Shown here piece after piece: positions 23,151-31,727 of a stretch of 64,000 nt of DNA. The notes under the pieces were generated by a model that saw only the letters and a program-made list of their open reading frames with translations, had not been told where the DNA came from and made no database searches. The stretch is taken from the NCBI RefSeq assembly GCF_000725125.1, contig NZ_JFCB01000032.1, positions 1 to 64,000 of the forward strand, read 5' to 3'. The stretch's first letter is position 1. Each line of letters opens with the position of its first letter. The translations under genes were made by a program, and so were the position numbers. The DNA is from Streptomyces toyocaensis (lineage in GTDB: Bacteria; Actinomycetota; Actinomycetes; Streptomycetales; Streptomycetaceae).

Positions 23151-24886
23151 GCGGCGAGTTCTCCTTCGGGGACGTGACCGGCCCGGACCAGGTCCGTGTA
23201 GACGCCGCCGGCGGCCACGAGCGCGGTGTGGGTGCCGACGGCGTCCACGCGGCCGTCGTCCAGGACGACGATGCGGTCGGCGTCGCGCACGGCGGCGATG
23301 CGGTGGGCGACGACCAGGACCGTGCGGTCGCCGGCGGCGGCGAGGAGTTCACGGACGATGCCGGACTCCCGGCGTTCGTCGACGGCGCTGGTGGCCTCGT
23401 CGAGCACCAGCACCGGGGCGTCGGCGAGCAGGGCGCGGGCCAGGGCGAGCCGCTGGCGCTGGCCGCCGGAGAGGGTGGCGCCGCGCTCGCCCACGACGGT
23501 GGCGTAGCCGTCGGGCAGGGCGCTGATCTCGTCGTGGACGCCGGCCGCGCGGGCGGCCCGGGTCAGCTCGGCGTCCGTGGCGCCCGGTGCGGCCAGACGC
23601 AGGTTGCCGGCGACGGTGTCGTGGAAGAGGTGGGTGTGCTGGGAGACCACGGCGATGCCCCGGCGCAGCGAGTCCAGGGTGTGGTCGGCCACGTCCCGTC
23701 CGGCCACGGTGATCCGGCCGGCTCCCGGGTCGTGGTGGCGCAGCAGCAGCGCAAGGAGTGTCGACTTGCCGGCTCCGGAGGGGCCCACGAGCGCCGTGGT
23801 GCGCCCGGCCTCGGCGGTGAAGCTCACCCCGCGCAGCGCCGGCCGGGCGGCGCCCTCATAGGTGAACCCGACGTCCTCGAAGCGCAGTTCGGGCGGGGTG
23901 GACCAACGGGCCGGGGCGGTTCCGGTGTCGGCGACGGCGGGCCGCGCGGTCCGCAGCGCGGCGAGTCCGTCCGCCGCGGAGGCGCCGAGGTACCCGGCGT
24001 GCCACTCCCGGGACAGGTCGCGCACGGGCCGGAAGCACTCGGCGGCGAGCAGCAGCACCAGGTAGGTGCCCGTCGCCGAGGTGGATCCGGTGACGGCGGA
24101 GCCGCAGGCGAGCAGGGCGGCGGCCACGGTGCCGCCCTGGACGGCCAGATCGGTGAGTCCGGTGTCGACGAGCGACACGCGGAGTTTGGCGACGGTGGCC
24201 CGGTGCAGCAGCGCCGACCGTTCCTCCAGCCGCTGCCGGGTCCTGCCGACGGCGCCCGCGGCGCGCAGCGCGGGCATGCCCTGGAGCGCTTCGAGGTAGT
24301 CGGCGCCCAGCGCCTCGTAGGTGTCCCAGTGTTCCTTGCCCCGGCGGGCGAGGAGCCGGTCCCAGCCACGCGGGCCGGCGAGGGCGAGCAGCAGGGCGGG
24401 CACCAGGCCGAGGAGGGCGAGCGGTTCGACGAGGGCGACGGCGGCGAGCAGCAGCGGCGGTACGGCGAGCGTGACCAGGAGCTGCGGCAGGTAGCGGGAG
24501 ACGTACGCGTCGACGCCCTCCACCCCGTCCACGAGGGTGGTGCGTACGGCTCCGGCGCGCGCCGTCGTCAGGTGCGCGGGGCCGAGCCGCCCGAGGTGGG
24601 CGAGGAGTTCGTCGCGCAGCCGTACCCTGACCGCCGCTCCCGCGCGGACGGCGGTGCGCCGCTGCCGGTGGCCGAGCCACGCGCGTGCGGCGACCAGGGC
24701 GAGCACGGCTCCGAGCAGCGCCGGCAGCCGGTCCGTGACGCCCCGGGCGACATCGGCGAGCGTCACGGCGAGCAGGACGGCCTGGGCGAGGTGGGTGAAG
24801 GTGACGGCGGCCTGCAGCAGGGTGGCCGCGAGCAGCGGGCGCCGGACGTGACGTGCCGCGCGGCGCAGTTCGGGATGGACGATCAC
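23147..24886 (-). CDS. ABC exporter half-transporter 1 (permease + ATPase, CydD-like) of the RiPP operon
   Basis: 579 residues. GTG start with GAGGAGAGGA upstream (VIVHPELRRAARHV). Six-helix domain, then an ATPase with GPSGAGKST, LSGGQRQRLALARALLA and VLVLDEATSAVDE. The start overlaps the stop of the SagB-like gene (GTGA) and the end overlaps the next transporter (ATGA), which ties the exporter to the RiPP genes. A longer open frame continues upstream to 26017 but lies on the opposite side of a perfectly good start and in the shadow of the SagB-like gene. Confidence 0.9.
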   Translation of the reverse strand: MIVHPELRRAARHVRRPLLAATLLQAAVTFTHLAQAVLLAVTLADVARGVTDRLPALLGAVLALVAARAWLGHRQRRTAVRAGAAVRVRLRDELLAHLGRLGPAHLTTARAGAVRTTLVDGVEGVDAYVSRYLPQLLVTLAVPPLLLAAVALVEPLALLGLVPALLLALAGPRGWDRLLARRGKEHWDTYEALGADYLEALQGMPALRAAGAVGRTRQRLEERSALLHRATVAKLRVSLVDTGLTDLAVQGGTVAAALLACGSAVTGSTSATGTYLVLLLAAECFRPVRDLSREWHAGYLGASAADGLAALRTARPAVADTGTAPARWSTPPELRFEDVGFTYEGAARPALRGVSFTAEAGRTTALVGPSGAGKSTLLALLLRHHDPGAGRITVAGRDVADHTLDSLRRGIAVVSQHTHLFHDTVAGNLRLAAPGATDAELTRAARAAGVHDEISALPDGYATVVGERGATLSGGQRQRLALARALLADAPVLVLDEATSAVDERRESGIVRELLAAAGDRTVLVVAHRIAAVRDADRIVVLDDGRVDAVGTHTALVAAGGVYTDLVRAGHVPEGELAA

Positions 24887-25947
24887 GGGGTCCTCTCCTC
24901 GGAGTGGTCGGTGCCGAGGGCCAGTCCGTGGACGACGAGGTCCCGGCCCGGCGGGGCGCCGAGCGCGGCGCCCAGGTCGGCCTCCTGCCAGGAACCGACG
25001 GGGCGGGCGGCCAGCCCCCGCCGCACGGCGGCCACATGGGTGAGCTGGACGGCGAGTCCGGCCCGCAGATGGGTACGGCGGATGTGCGGGGCGCCGGCCC
25101 GCACCGGGCAGCCGTGGCCGAGCAGCACGGCGCCGGCCCGGGCGATCCAGGCCTGGCGGGCGGCCCAGACGGCGAGCGTGGGCCGGGCCTCCCCCGCCGC
25201 GAGCCGGCGCAGGGTGCCGTCGGGCGCCGCTTCGACGAGCCCGGGGCGGGGCGGGCCGACGGCCGCGCACCAGGCCAGTTCTCCCGCGCCGGCCTCGTGG
25301 GCCGTGGTGAGCAGCGCCCACAGGTCCTCCGGCGGCGGTGGGCCGAGCAGTGGGGGCGGGGCGCTGCGCCGGACCGGCATCTCGCGGCGCGGCGCGGGGC
25401 CCGTGGGAAGGGGGACCCGGACGGTGGCGAGGGGGGCCTCGGTGAGCCCGTCGAGGTGGAGTGCGGCCGGCCTCGCGCCCAGTGCCTCGGCGGCCAGCCG
25501 CAGGGCGCCGGCCGCGTGGCCGGTGTCGAGGAGGAGCAGCGGCGGGGCGCGGTGGCCGTAGTGGGAGCGCGTGCGCCGCTCGGTCACCGTCAGCTCCACG
25601 GTCACGCCCGGTGGTGTGCCGTCGGGTGCCGGGCCGAGGGGGTGGACGCGGTGGCGCAGGGGGTCGTGGCCGTAGCGTCCGGGCGGCAGCGGGCAGCCCT
25701 CGCCCACCACGAGCACGGCGTCGACCGGGTGCAGGGCGCCCGCGGAGGCGGCGGGCCGCAGCCGTCCCGAGGGGTCGGAGGCGGTCAGGGACAGGCGCAG
25801 CAGGCGGTCCAGGTCGAGTTCGCCGGGGCGGGCGGCCGGCACGGGGTGCGGCGGTCCGGGCCAGTTCGGCACGGGAGGTCCGGCGGGTGTGCCGCGGCCG
25901 GGTTCCTCGGCGGAACGGGCGCGGGTGAGGGCGGTGACGAGATCCAC
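24883..25947 (-). CDS. SagB-like azoline dehydrogenase (nitroreductase fold)
   Basis: 354 residues. Two nitroreductase-like halves are visible. The first has RLRPAASAGALHPVD and SHYGHRAPPLLLLDTGHAAG, corresponding to the RPSPSGGAxYP and GHxxQN segments of SagB-type enzymes. The second has LAVWAARQAWIARAGAVLLG. In TOMM pathways these FMN enzymes oxidise azolines to thiazoles or oxazoles. GTG start at 25947, 11 bases after the YcaO stop; 4-base overlap with the first exporter gene. The sequence is divergent, so the FMN site should be checked by modelling. Confidence 0.82.
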   Translation of the reverse strand: MDLVTALTRARSAEEPGRGTPAGPPVPNWPGPPHPVPAARPGELDLDRLLRLSLTASDPSGRLRPAASAGALHPVDAVLVVGEGCPLPPGRYGHDPLRHRVHPLGPAPDGTPPGVTVELTVTERRTRSHYGHRAPPLLLLDTGHAAGALRLAAEALGARPAALHLDGLTEAPLATVRVPLPTGPAPRREMPVRRSAPPPLLGPPPPEDLWALLTTAHEAGAGELAWCAAVGPPRPGLVEAAPDGTLRRLAAGEARPTLAVWAARQAWIARAGAVLLGHGCPVRAGAPHIRRTHLRAGLAVQLTHVAAVRRGLAARPVGSWQEADLGAALGAPPGRDLVVHGLALGTDHSEERTP

Positions 25948-25958
25948 GGGGCGGTGCC

Positions 25959-27314
25959 TCACATGTGGGGCGGCGGGGCGAGGGTGAAGTGCTCCGGTCC
26001 GCTTCCGGCCGCGGCACTCACCAGGCGCGGGCAGCCGAAGTAGCCGAAGGCGGCGGGGGCGTTGGGGAGGAGCCCGGAGACGAGGACGCGGGCGACGCGC
26101 AGTTCCGTCTCGGCCACGTCCTCGGTGGTGAGGTCGAAGGTCATGACGCGGTGGCCGCCGTGGTGGAGCGCGCCGTCCAGCCGTTCGCGGCTGCCGGCCT
26201 GCACCTCCCGCACGGGGACGGTGCCGAGCGCGGGGCGGGTGAACCGGCGGGCCTCGGGGGCCATCCGCTCGTCCAGCCACACCTGGACGTGCGCGCCCAG
26301 GTCGCGCACGTGCTCGAACTGCGGCCCGCAGTCGTCGAGGTAGCGGCCGTCGGGCCGGTGGCCGAGGTAGAGGCCCCGGGCGAGCAGTCCGGCCTCGACG
26401 GCCTGGAACACCCACCCGTCGGGGTCGGTGAGCCCCTGGGTGAAGACCCAGGTGTGGACGGCTTCGAGGACCGCCTTGCGGGCCGCTTCGGCCGGGTCGT
26501 ACCGGCAGGCGAAGCCGGCGGCGTACAGGCCGAGCCGGGGGTCGTGGACCAGGGCCCCCACGCAGGGGGCGAACTCGGAGGGCATCTCGACGAGGTGGAC
26601 GGTGAGTCCGGATCCGGCGAGGTCGTCGGCGAGCCCCGGCACGGTGGCCGGGTCGATGCCGCGGGCGGGGGTGTCGAGGTGCCACCACAGTTCGAGCGCG
26701 TCGCGTTCGACGATCTCCAGCAGAGCGCGTTCGACCGCGTCGTCGAATCCCCGCCCGGTGGCGATACCGGCGTAGTTGAGGTGGTGCGTGCGGGGCAGGG
26801 AACGCAGTTCGCCCTGGCGCCAGTTGAGGTGGGTGAGGGCGACCGGTGCCCAGACCTCGGCGGCGGTGCCGTCGGGCAGCCGTTCGGTGCCGCGGGTCCA
26901 CAGGGCGGGCGTGCCGGGGGTGAGGCGGCGGTAGGGGAAGCCGTCACGGGCGTACTGCCAGCCGGCGTACTCCGGCAGGTCCTGCGGCCCGTACAGCCGC
27001 AGCCCCCGGCCGGCCAGATCCGCGGCCGTGGCACGCAGCGGGGCGCCCGGACGGCCGGGCGGGGGCAGGCGGTTGCCGCAGTACCGTTCGACGCCCTCGG
27101 CGACGGCCGCGACCCGGGCGCCCTCGGGGTCGCCGAAGGTGGTGCCGAGGGACACCCGGTCGGCGGGCCACAGGCCGAGCCTGCGGGCGTCCGCCATCTC
27201 GGCGGTGAGCGCGGTGTAGCGGGGCGGGGTGCCCGGGGGATGCTCGACGGGCTTGACCTTGCGGACGATGCCGCAGACGGGGTCGATGAGGGCTTCCAGC
27301 GGCAGCGGTGTCAT
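25959..27314 (-). CDS. YcaO cyclodehydratase (azoline-forming)
   Basis: 451 residues. ATP-binding YcaO motifs are clear: TTFGDPEGARVAAVAEGVER (acidic residues for Mg-ATP) and FDDAVERALLEIVERDALEL. The C-terminus ends APPPHM, a proline-rich tail like the PxPxP end of azoline-forming YcaO proteins. The reaction expected is ATP-dependent cyclisation of Ser, Thr or Cys side chains onto the preceding peptide carbonyl. ATG overlaps the stop of the hydrolase gene by 4 bases. With the ThiF-like partner and SagB-like oxidase it forms a complete azole synthetase set. Confidence 0.93.
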   Translation of the reverse strand: MTPLPLEALIDPVCGIVRKVKPVEHPPGTPPRYTALTAEMADARRLGLWPADRVSLGTTFGDPEGARVAAVAEGVERYCGNRLPPPGRPGAPLRATAADLAGRGLRLYGPQDLPEYAGWQYARDGFPYRRLTPGTPALWTRGTERLPDGTAAEVWAPVALTHLNWRQGELRSLPRTHHLNYAGIATGRGFDDAVERALLEIVERDALELWWHLDTPARGIDPATVPGLADDLAGSGLTVHLVEMPSEFAPCVGALVHDPRLGLYAAGFACRYDPAEAARKAVLEAVHTWVFTQGLTDPDGWVFQAVEAGLLARGLYLGHRPDGRYLDDCGPQFEHVRDLGAHVQVWLDERMAPEARRFTRPALGTVPVREVQAGSRERLDGALHHGGHRVMTFDLTTEDVAETELRVARVLVSGLLPNAPAAFGYFGCPRLVSAAAGSGPEHFTLAPPPHM

Positions 27315-28795
27315 CGGAGGATCTCCTGGGCGGGGTCGGTGGGGGCGGGACGGGACCGGAGGACGGGCAGCCGCAGGACGGTCCCGGCCGGGTCTACGTC
27401 CCGGCGGGAGGCGGTCAGGCGGAGCGCGGTGACGGCGTCCTCACCGGTGTGGGGGTTGCGGGCGTGGGCCGGGAAGTGGTGCCCGGCGATCTCCAGACGC
27501 AGCCGGGTGCCGGCGGCCAGCCGCCGGGCCAGCCGGCCGAGCGGCACGGTGAACCCGGTGGCCCGGCCGGGCGGGTCCGTACGCCGGACGACCCCGACGG
27601 CCAGCCGCTCCGCCCGGCCCCCGGCGGTGAGCGCGGTGAGGCGGGCGGCCCAGTCCGCGGCCGGGGTGTCGGCGGCGGCCCGGAGCACGACACGGGCCGC
27701 TCCGACGACGTCCAGGGGGCGCGGCAGGGGCGGGGTGACGAGCACGCACCGGTCGGGGGTGCCCTCGGTGGGGACGGTCAAGTGCTCCGAGGACACGGGG
27801 TGTTCGGGATCGGCGGTGAAGGTGGCGCCGCGCAGCAGGCGCAGTCGCGGTGCGCACGGCTCGCCCTCGGCGCCGGCGCCGAGCCACAGAGGGCTGCCGC
27901 CCAGCGCGACCGCGCCCCGGGCTCCGGGTGCGAGGGCACCGGCGAGGGCGAGCCGGGCCCAGCGGGCGTAGAGGTCGCCGAGGCCGACGCGGTGCGCCGC
28001 GGGGTCGGCGTCCGGTCCGGGTGCGGCGGTGAGGCCGTGGCCCCAGGGGCCGAGCAGCAACCGGGCGGAGGGGCCGCCCCAGTTCCGCCAGAGGGCCACC
28101 GTGTCCTGTGTGAAGTGGTCGTGGTGACCGCCCACGGCCAGCAGGGGAAGACGGGCATGCGCCGCGCGTGCGACCAGCCGGCCGCGCTCGCGGCGGTGCC
28201 AGAGCCCGAACCAGGAGGGCAGGTCGCGGCCCAGCCGGCGGGGCAGTGCCGTCAGCGGCAGGTGTGCGAGCAGTGCGGGGTCCGCGGCCCGGGCCCTCGC
28301 CAGGGCCCCGTCGTCGGAGTCGCGGCGGTCCCCGTGTGCGGCCCACCAGCCGGCCCGGGCGGCCAGCCGCTCCACACCGGAGGGTTCGCGGGCGGTCTCG
28401 GCGGCGCCCAGCGCCGGCACGGCGGCGACGACGGCGTCCGGCCTGCCGTCCGCGGGCGCGTCCAGCGCGAGGACAAGGGCGCAGTGGGCGGCGTAGGAGG
28501 AGCCGGAGGCCACGAGCCGGCCGTCGCTCCAGGGCTGCCGGCGGATCCACCGGGCGGTGGCGGCACCGTCCGCGGTCTCGTTCCGGTACGGGTGCCAATC
28601 CCCCGGTGACGCGTGCCGGCCGCGCACGTCCTGCACCGCGGCGGCGAACCCGCGCCGGGCCCAGCCGCGCATCTCGGCGCGGTGCCGCAGCCGGTCGTAC
28701 GGGGTGCGCACGAGGACGCACGGGAACGGGCCACCCGTGTCGGGGAGCAGGACGTCGGTGGCCAGCCCCGCGACGGTCGTGGTGAACGGTGTCAT
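27311..28795 (-). CDS. CocE/NonD-family (S15-like) serine hydrolase of the RiPP operon
   Basis: 494 residues. Alpha/beta-hydrolase with LVRTPYDR, QDVRGRHASPGDW (oxyanion strand) and the nucleophile in GSSYAAH near residue 100. The usual GxSYxG has lost its final Gly. GGHHDHF (acid region) and LLGPWGHG (catalytic His) follow. The C-terminal jelly-roll domain ends RLRLEIAGHHFP. Family members are X-Pro dipeptidyl peptidases or esterases. Between the leader-binding and YcaO genes, with 4-base overlaps on both sides, a role in trimming the leader peptide or hydrolysing the product is the best guess. Confidence 0.85.
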   Translation of the reverse strand: MTPFTTTVAGLATDVLLPDTGGPFPCVLVRTPYDRLRHRAEMRGWARRGFAAAVQDVRGRHASPGDWHPYRNETADGAATARWIRRQPWSDGRLVASGSSYAAHCALVLALDAPADGRPDAVVAAVPALGAAETAREPSGVERLAARAGWWAAHGDRRDSDDGALARARAADPALLAHLPLTALPRRLGRDLPSWFGLWHRRERGRLVARAAHARLPLLAVGGHHDHFTQDTVALWRNWGGPSARLLLGPWGHGLTAAPGPDADPAAHRVGLGDLYARWARLALAGALAPGARGAVALGGSPLWLGAGAEGEPCAPRLRLLRGATFTADPEHPVSSEHLTVPTEGTPDRCVLVTPPLPRPLDVVGAARVVLRAAADTPAADWAARLTALTAGGRAERLAVGVVRRTDPPGRATGFTVPLGRLARRLAAGTRLRLEIAGHHFPAHARNPHTGEDAVTALRLTASRRDVDPAGTVLRLPVLRSRPAPTDPAQEILR

Positions 28796-29613
28796 CGCGA
28801 ACTCGCCGGTGCCGCGGCGACGTCGGGGACGGGCAGGACGGGGTGTTCGGTGACGGTCAGGTCGCGCAGGTCGACGCGCCGGAGCCGGCGCCGGGCGGGG
28901 TACGGGCCCGGGCCGGGGGCACCGGTGGCCCACCGGGTGAGGTCGTCGGCGAGGAGCGCGGCGATCAGCCCGGCGGCGGGCGGGGTGAGCCGGGCGGGAA
29001 CTCCGGTGGCGCGGGGGCCGGTCCAGTAGGCGGCGAGTTCCCGGTGGGCGGGGGTGGCGGCGAGGCGGCGGGCCCGGACATGGGCGGAGGTGACGTCGCC
29101 GGGGCCGGTGGCGAGGGGCTCCAGGTAGGCCTGCAGTCCCTCGCGGTGGCAGCGCAGCCAGGCGATGTGCCGGCGGGGCAGCCGGTCGGCGGTGTCCCAC
29201 AGCCCTTCGGGTACGGGTCCGTCCAGGCACCACACGACGGCGGCGGGCCGTCCGGCCGCCGGTTCGGCGGGGGTGCCGGGGCGGGGTTCGGCCCCCGCGG
29301 CCCGCAGCCGGTCCGCCAGCGGCGCGGTGAGCACGGGGTCGCCGAGCAGGGTCACGTCCCGCAGCAGGGCGGGCCACGCGGCGGGCGGCTGTTCGTCCGC
29401 CAGGTACCCGGCGGAGGCGAACGCCGCGACAATGCGCTCGAGTTCGGGGTCGGAGGCGGTGGACCCGGTGCCGGAGAGCCGCGCGAGGAGGGCGTCCGGG
29501 TCCGCGGAGGCGGTCCTGACCGTGAGGAACTCCCCGCCGGCCGTGCGGACGGCGAGGCCCCGGCCGGGGACGCCGACCAGTTCGACACCGGGTGCGAGCT
29601 GTCTGGGGGGCAC
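28792..29613 (-). CDS. TOMM leader-peptide-binding, ThiF/ocin-like partner protein
   Basis: 273 residues from the GTG at 29613 (AGGAG 5 bases upstream); a GTG at 29631 lacks a good site. The N-terminal ~85 residues resemble a winged-helix recognition element (VGVPGRGLAVRTAGGEFLTV; LERIVAAFASAGYLAD). DVTLLGDPVLTAPLADRLRA then resembles the start of the degenerate ThiF/E1-like domain of TOMM partner proteins, which hand the precursor to YcaO. Assignment rests mainly on this pattern and the operon position. Confidence 0.72.
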   Translation of the reverse strand: MPPRQLAPGVELVGVPGRGLAVRTAGGEFLTVRTASADPDALLARLSGTGSTASDPELERIVAAFASAGYLADEQPPAAWPALLRDVTLLGDPVLTAPLADRLRAAGAEPRPGTPAEPAAGRPAAVVWCLDGPVPEGLWDTADRLPRRHIAWLRCHREGLQAYLEPLATGPGDVTSAHVRARRLAATPAHRELAAYWTGPRATGVPARLTPPAAGLIAALLADDLTRWATGAPGPGPYPARRRLRRVDLRDLTVTEHPVLPVPDVAAAPASSR

Positions 29614-29650
29614 GTTGACTCCTGTGGTCACGAGGGGCTCGGGAAGGGGC

Positions 29651-29684
29651 GTGGGCCCGCCCGGAAGGTGACGGGCGGGCCCAC
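29651..29684. terminator. Hairpin between the precursor and maturation genes (attenuator)
   Basis: Perfect 13-base arms (29651-29663 and 29672-29684) with an 8-base loop, 21 bases after the precursor stop and before the leader-binding gene. Its position suggests partial termination, giving more precursor mRNA than enzyme mRNA. Confidence 0.75.
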
Positions 29685-29705
29685 GGTCGAGGGGTGTCCC
29701 CCCGC

Positions 29706-29819
29706 TTACTCCTCCGTGTCGTCGAAGGGGTTCTCGACGAGGGCGTTGGAGTGGGAGGCCGAGTCGTGGGCCAGCTGACCCGGGTCGGCGATCGGGGCGA
29801 AGACCTGCTCGTTGTCCAT
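29706..29819 (-). CDS. Candidate RiPP (TOMM) precursor peptide
   Basis: 37 residues: MDNEQVFAPIADPGQLA, then HDSASHSNALVENPFDDTEE. AAGGAGA lies ~5 bases before the ATG. It has no cysteine; modifiable residues are Ser20, Ser22, Ser24 and Thr35. The alternating D-S-A-S-H-S stretch, beside His18 and His23, would give oxazoles flanked by Asp and His, a plausible metal ligand set (inference). It stands directly before the maturation genes, is followed by a strong hairpin, and has a Zur-like box 62 bases upstream. The leader/core boundary is not known. Confidence 0.82.
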   Translation of the reverse strand: MDNEQVFAPIADPGQLAHDSASHSNALVENPFDDTEE

Positions 29820-29877
29820 GAACTCTCCTTGTTCGTAAGGGAGGTGCGGCGTTCGGACGAGCACCGCTGCGCCCACA

Positions 29878-30699
29878 CTAATGAATATGATTTTCATATT
29901 CTACCCCCGGAAGAGGGTGATCCGGGTAACACACCGGCCAGCCGCCCTCGGGGTCGCGCCCGACCCGGCCCGCCACCCTGAGCACGTCCGCGAGCAGACC
30001 GGGCGTCACGACGTCCCGCGGCGGCCCGTCGGCGACGACCCGGCCGTCCCGCAGCGCCACGAGCCGCTCGGCGAACCGGGCGGCGTGCGCGAGGTCGTGC
30101 AGCACCATCACCACGGTCAGGCCGCGCTCCTCGCGCAGCCGCACCACGGTCCGCAGCACGTCGAGCTGGTGATGCAGGTCGAGGTAGGTGGTCGGTTCGT
30201 CGAGGAGGAGGATCCGGGTGTCCTGGGCGAGCGCCGTCGCCAGCCGGACCCGCTGGCGCTCACCGCCGGACAGCGCGTCCACGGGCCGCTCCGCCCACGA
30301 CTCCACTCCCACGTCCCGCAACGCCCGGCGCACCACGGGGTCGTCCCCCTCGCGCAGCATGCCGAGCGGGCCGCGGGCCGCGTACCTGCCCTGGCGCACC
30401 AGCTGCCGCACGGTCATGCCGGGGACGGCCGGGGCCGACTGGTGGAGCAGGGCGACCCGCCGGGCGGTGTCCCGCCGCGACAGCCGGGCGAGGTCGTCCC
30501 CGCCGAGCAGCACGCGCCCGCGCCCCGGCCGCAGCAGACCGGCGGCCAGCCGCAACAGGGTCGACTTGCCGCAGCCGTTGAGGCCGACGAGCGCGGTCAG
30601 CTCGCCGGGCCGCACCGCCAGATCGACGCCGCGCAGCACGGGCCGCTCCGGGTAGCCGAAATGGACCCCCTCGACGGTGATCCCCAGGGATTCGGTCAT
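29878..30699 (-). CDS. ABC importer ATPase (FecE/FepC-like) for a metal chelate
   Basis: 273 residues from the ATG at 30699 (AAGGA 7 bases upstream); an ATG at 30720 overlapping the permease stop is the alternative. Walker A GLNGCGKST, signature LSGGERQRVRLATALAQ, Walker B ILLLDEPTTYLDL and the H-loop MVLHDLAHAARFAERL are typical of siderophore/B12 import ATPases. Its last codons (EYENHIH) are part of the Zur-like box that serves the downstream precursor gene. Confidence 0.93.
   Translation of the reverse strand: MTESLGITVEGVHFGYPERPVLRGVDLAVRPGELTALVGLNGCGKSTLLRLAAGLLRPGRGRVLLGGDDLARLSRRDTARRVALLHQSAPAVPGMTVRQLVRQGRYAARGPLGMLREGDDPVVRRALRDVGVESWAERPVDALSGGERQRVRLATALAQDTRILLLDEPTTYLDLHHQLDVLRTVVRLREERGLTVVMVLHDLAHAARFAERLVALRDGRVVADGPPRDVVTPGLLADVLRVAGRVGRDPEGGWPVCYPDHPLPGVEYENHIH
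29882..29896. promoter_or_regulatory. Zur-type box before the precursor gene
   Basis: TGAATATGATTTTCA differs at one base from the Streptomyces Zur box TGAAAATGATTTTCA. It is the centre of a 19-base dyad (29883-29901, 8-base perfect arms). It lies inside the final codons of the importer ATPase gene, 62 bases before the precursor ATG. A TAGTGT hexamer just downstream could be a -10 element. Confidence 0.78.
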
Positions 30700-30719
30700 A
30701 CGTGTGTCCTTCGTCGACA

Positions 30720-31727
30720 TCAGAACGTCCGGTCCGGCGCGCGGCGCACGACGGCCAGCAGCAGTACGGCCCCGGCGCAGGTGGTGAGCGCACCGACCGG
30801 CAGGGTGAGCGAGCCGGCGCCCAGGGCCGACGCCACCGGCCGGGAGAGCAGTTGGGCCGCCGCGTCCGCCCCGCACACCACGAGCGCCCCGGCGAGGGCG
30901 GCACCGGGCAGGGACCTGCGCAGGTCGGCGCCGAACACGGCGAGGGCGAGATGCGGCACCAGCAGCCCGACGAACCCCAGGGCACCGACGGCGGCAACCG
31001 CGCCCGAGGTCAGCGCGACCGCGCACAGCAGCGCCAGCCGGCGGGCCCGCCCGGTGGACAGACCGGCGGCACCCGCCATGTCGTCGCCGCAGCGCAGCAG
31101 GGTCAACGGGCCGGCCAGCAGCCAGGCCGCGGCCGTCCAGGCCAGCGCCCAGGGCCACAACAGGTGCCAGTGCTGCCAGACGCGGCCCTCGGTGGTGCCG
31201 ACGAGCCACTGGACGACACTGCCCAGTTCGCCCGGTGCCACCAGCAGCACCATGGCGGTGAGCCCGCCCAGCACCGCCGAGACCAGGACGCCGTGCACGG
31301 CGGTCCGCGCCGGATCGTCACCGCCGCGTCCGGCGAGCAGCCACAGCAGCGCGGCCCCGGCGCAGCCGCCCAGGCACGCGGCGACGACCACGGCGAGCGG
31401 CGACTCCCACCCGGCGAGCCCCAGCCCGGTCGCGGTGACGGCACCGAGCACCGCTCCCGGCGTCACACCGGTGACCTCCGGCCCGGCCAGCGGGTTGCGC
31501 AGGGCCGACTGCAGCACCAGTCCGGCGACCCCGAGGCACGCCCCGGCGCCGAGGGCCACCAGCATGCGGGGCAGCCGCAGGTGGAAGAGGATGTGCCGCT
31601 CGGTGGAGGTGCCCCCGCCGGCGAGGACGTCCCCGACGGCGGCCGGCGACATGCCCCGTCCGGCCACCAGCTCCGCACCGGCGCACACGACGACGAGCGC
31701 CACGAGCACGGTGCAACGACGGCTCAT
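30720..31727 (-). CDS. FecCD-family importer permease 2
   Basis: 335 residues. Multiple membrane helices with the family segments RLPRMLVALGAGACLGVAGL, QSALRNPLAGPEVTGVTPGA and GFVGLLVPHLALAVFGAD. Such permeases dimerise and carry iron-siderophores, haem, B12 or other chelates. 4-base overlap with permease 1 upstream; the ATPase follows. Length is normal for the family. Confidence 0.93.
   Translation of the reverse strand: MSRRCTVLVALVVVCAGAELVAGRGMSPAAVGDVLAGGGTSTERHILFHLRLPRMLVALGAGACLGVAGLVLQSALRNPLAGPEVTGVTPGAVLGAVTATGLGLAGWESPLAVVVAACLGGCAGAALLWLLAGRGGDDPARTAVHGVLVSAVLGGLTAMVLLVAPGELGSVVQWLVGTTEGRVWQHWHLLWPWALAWTAAAWLLAGPLTLLRCGDDMAGAAGLSTGRARRLALLCAVALTSGAVAAVGALGFVGLLVPHLALAVFGADLRRSLPGAALAGALVVCGADAAAQLLSRPVASALGAGSLTLPVGALTTCAGAVLLLAVVRRAPDRTF

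Noticed and set aside
21399..24886. CydDC-like pair read as a cytochrome bd assembly transporter
   Set aside because: No cydAB genes are near, and the pair is translationally coupled to the SagB-like RiPP gene, so a peptide exporter fits better.
29694..29981. 95-residue plus-strand open frame opposite the precursor
   Set aside because: It is antisense to the precursor, crosses the Zur-like box and has no ribosome binding site.
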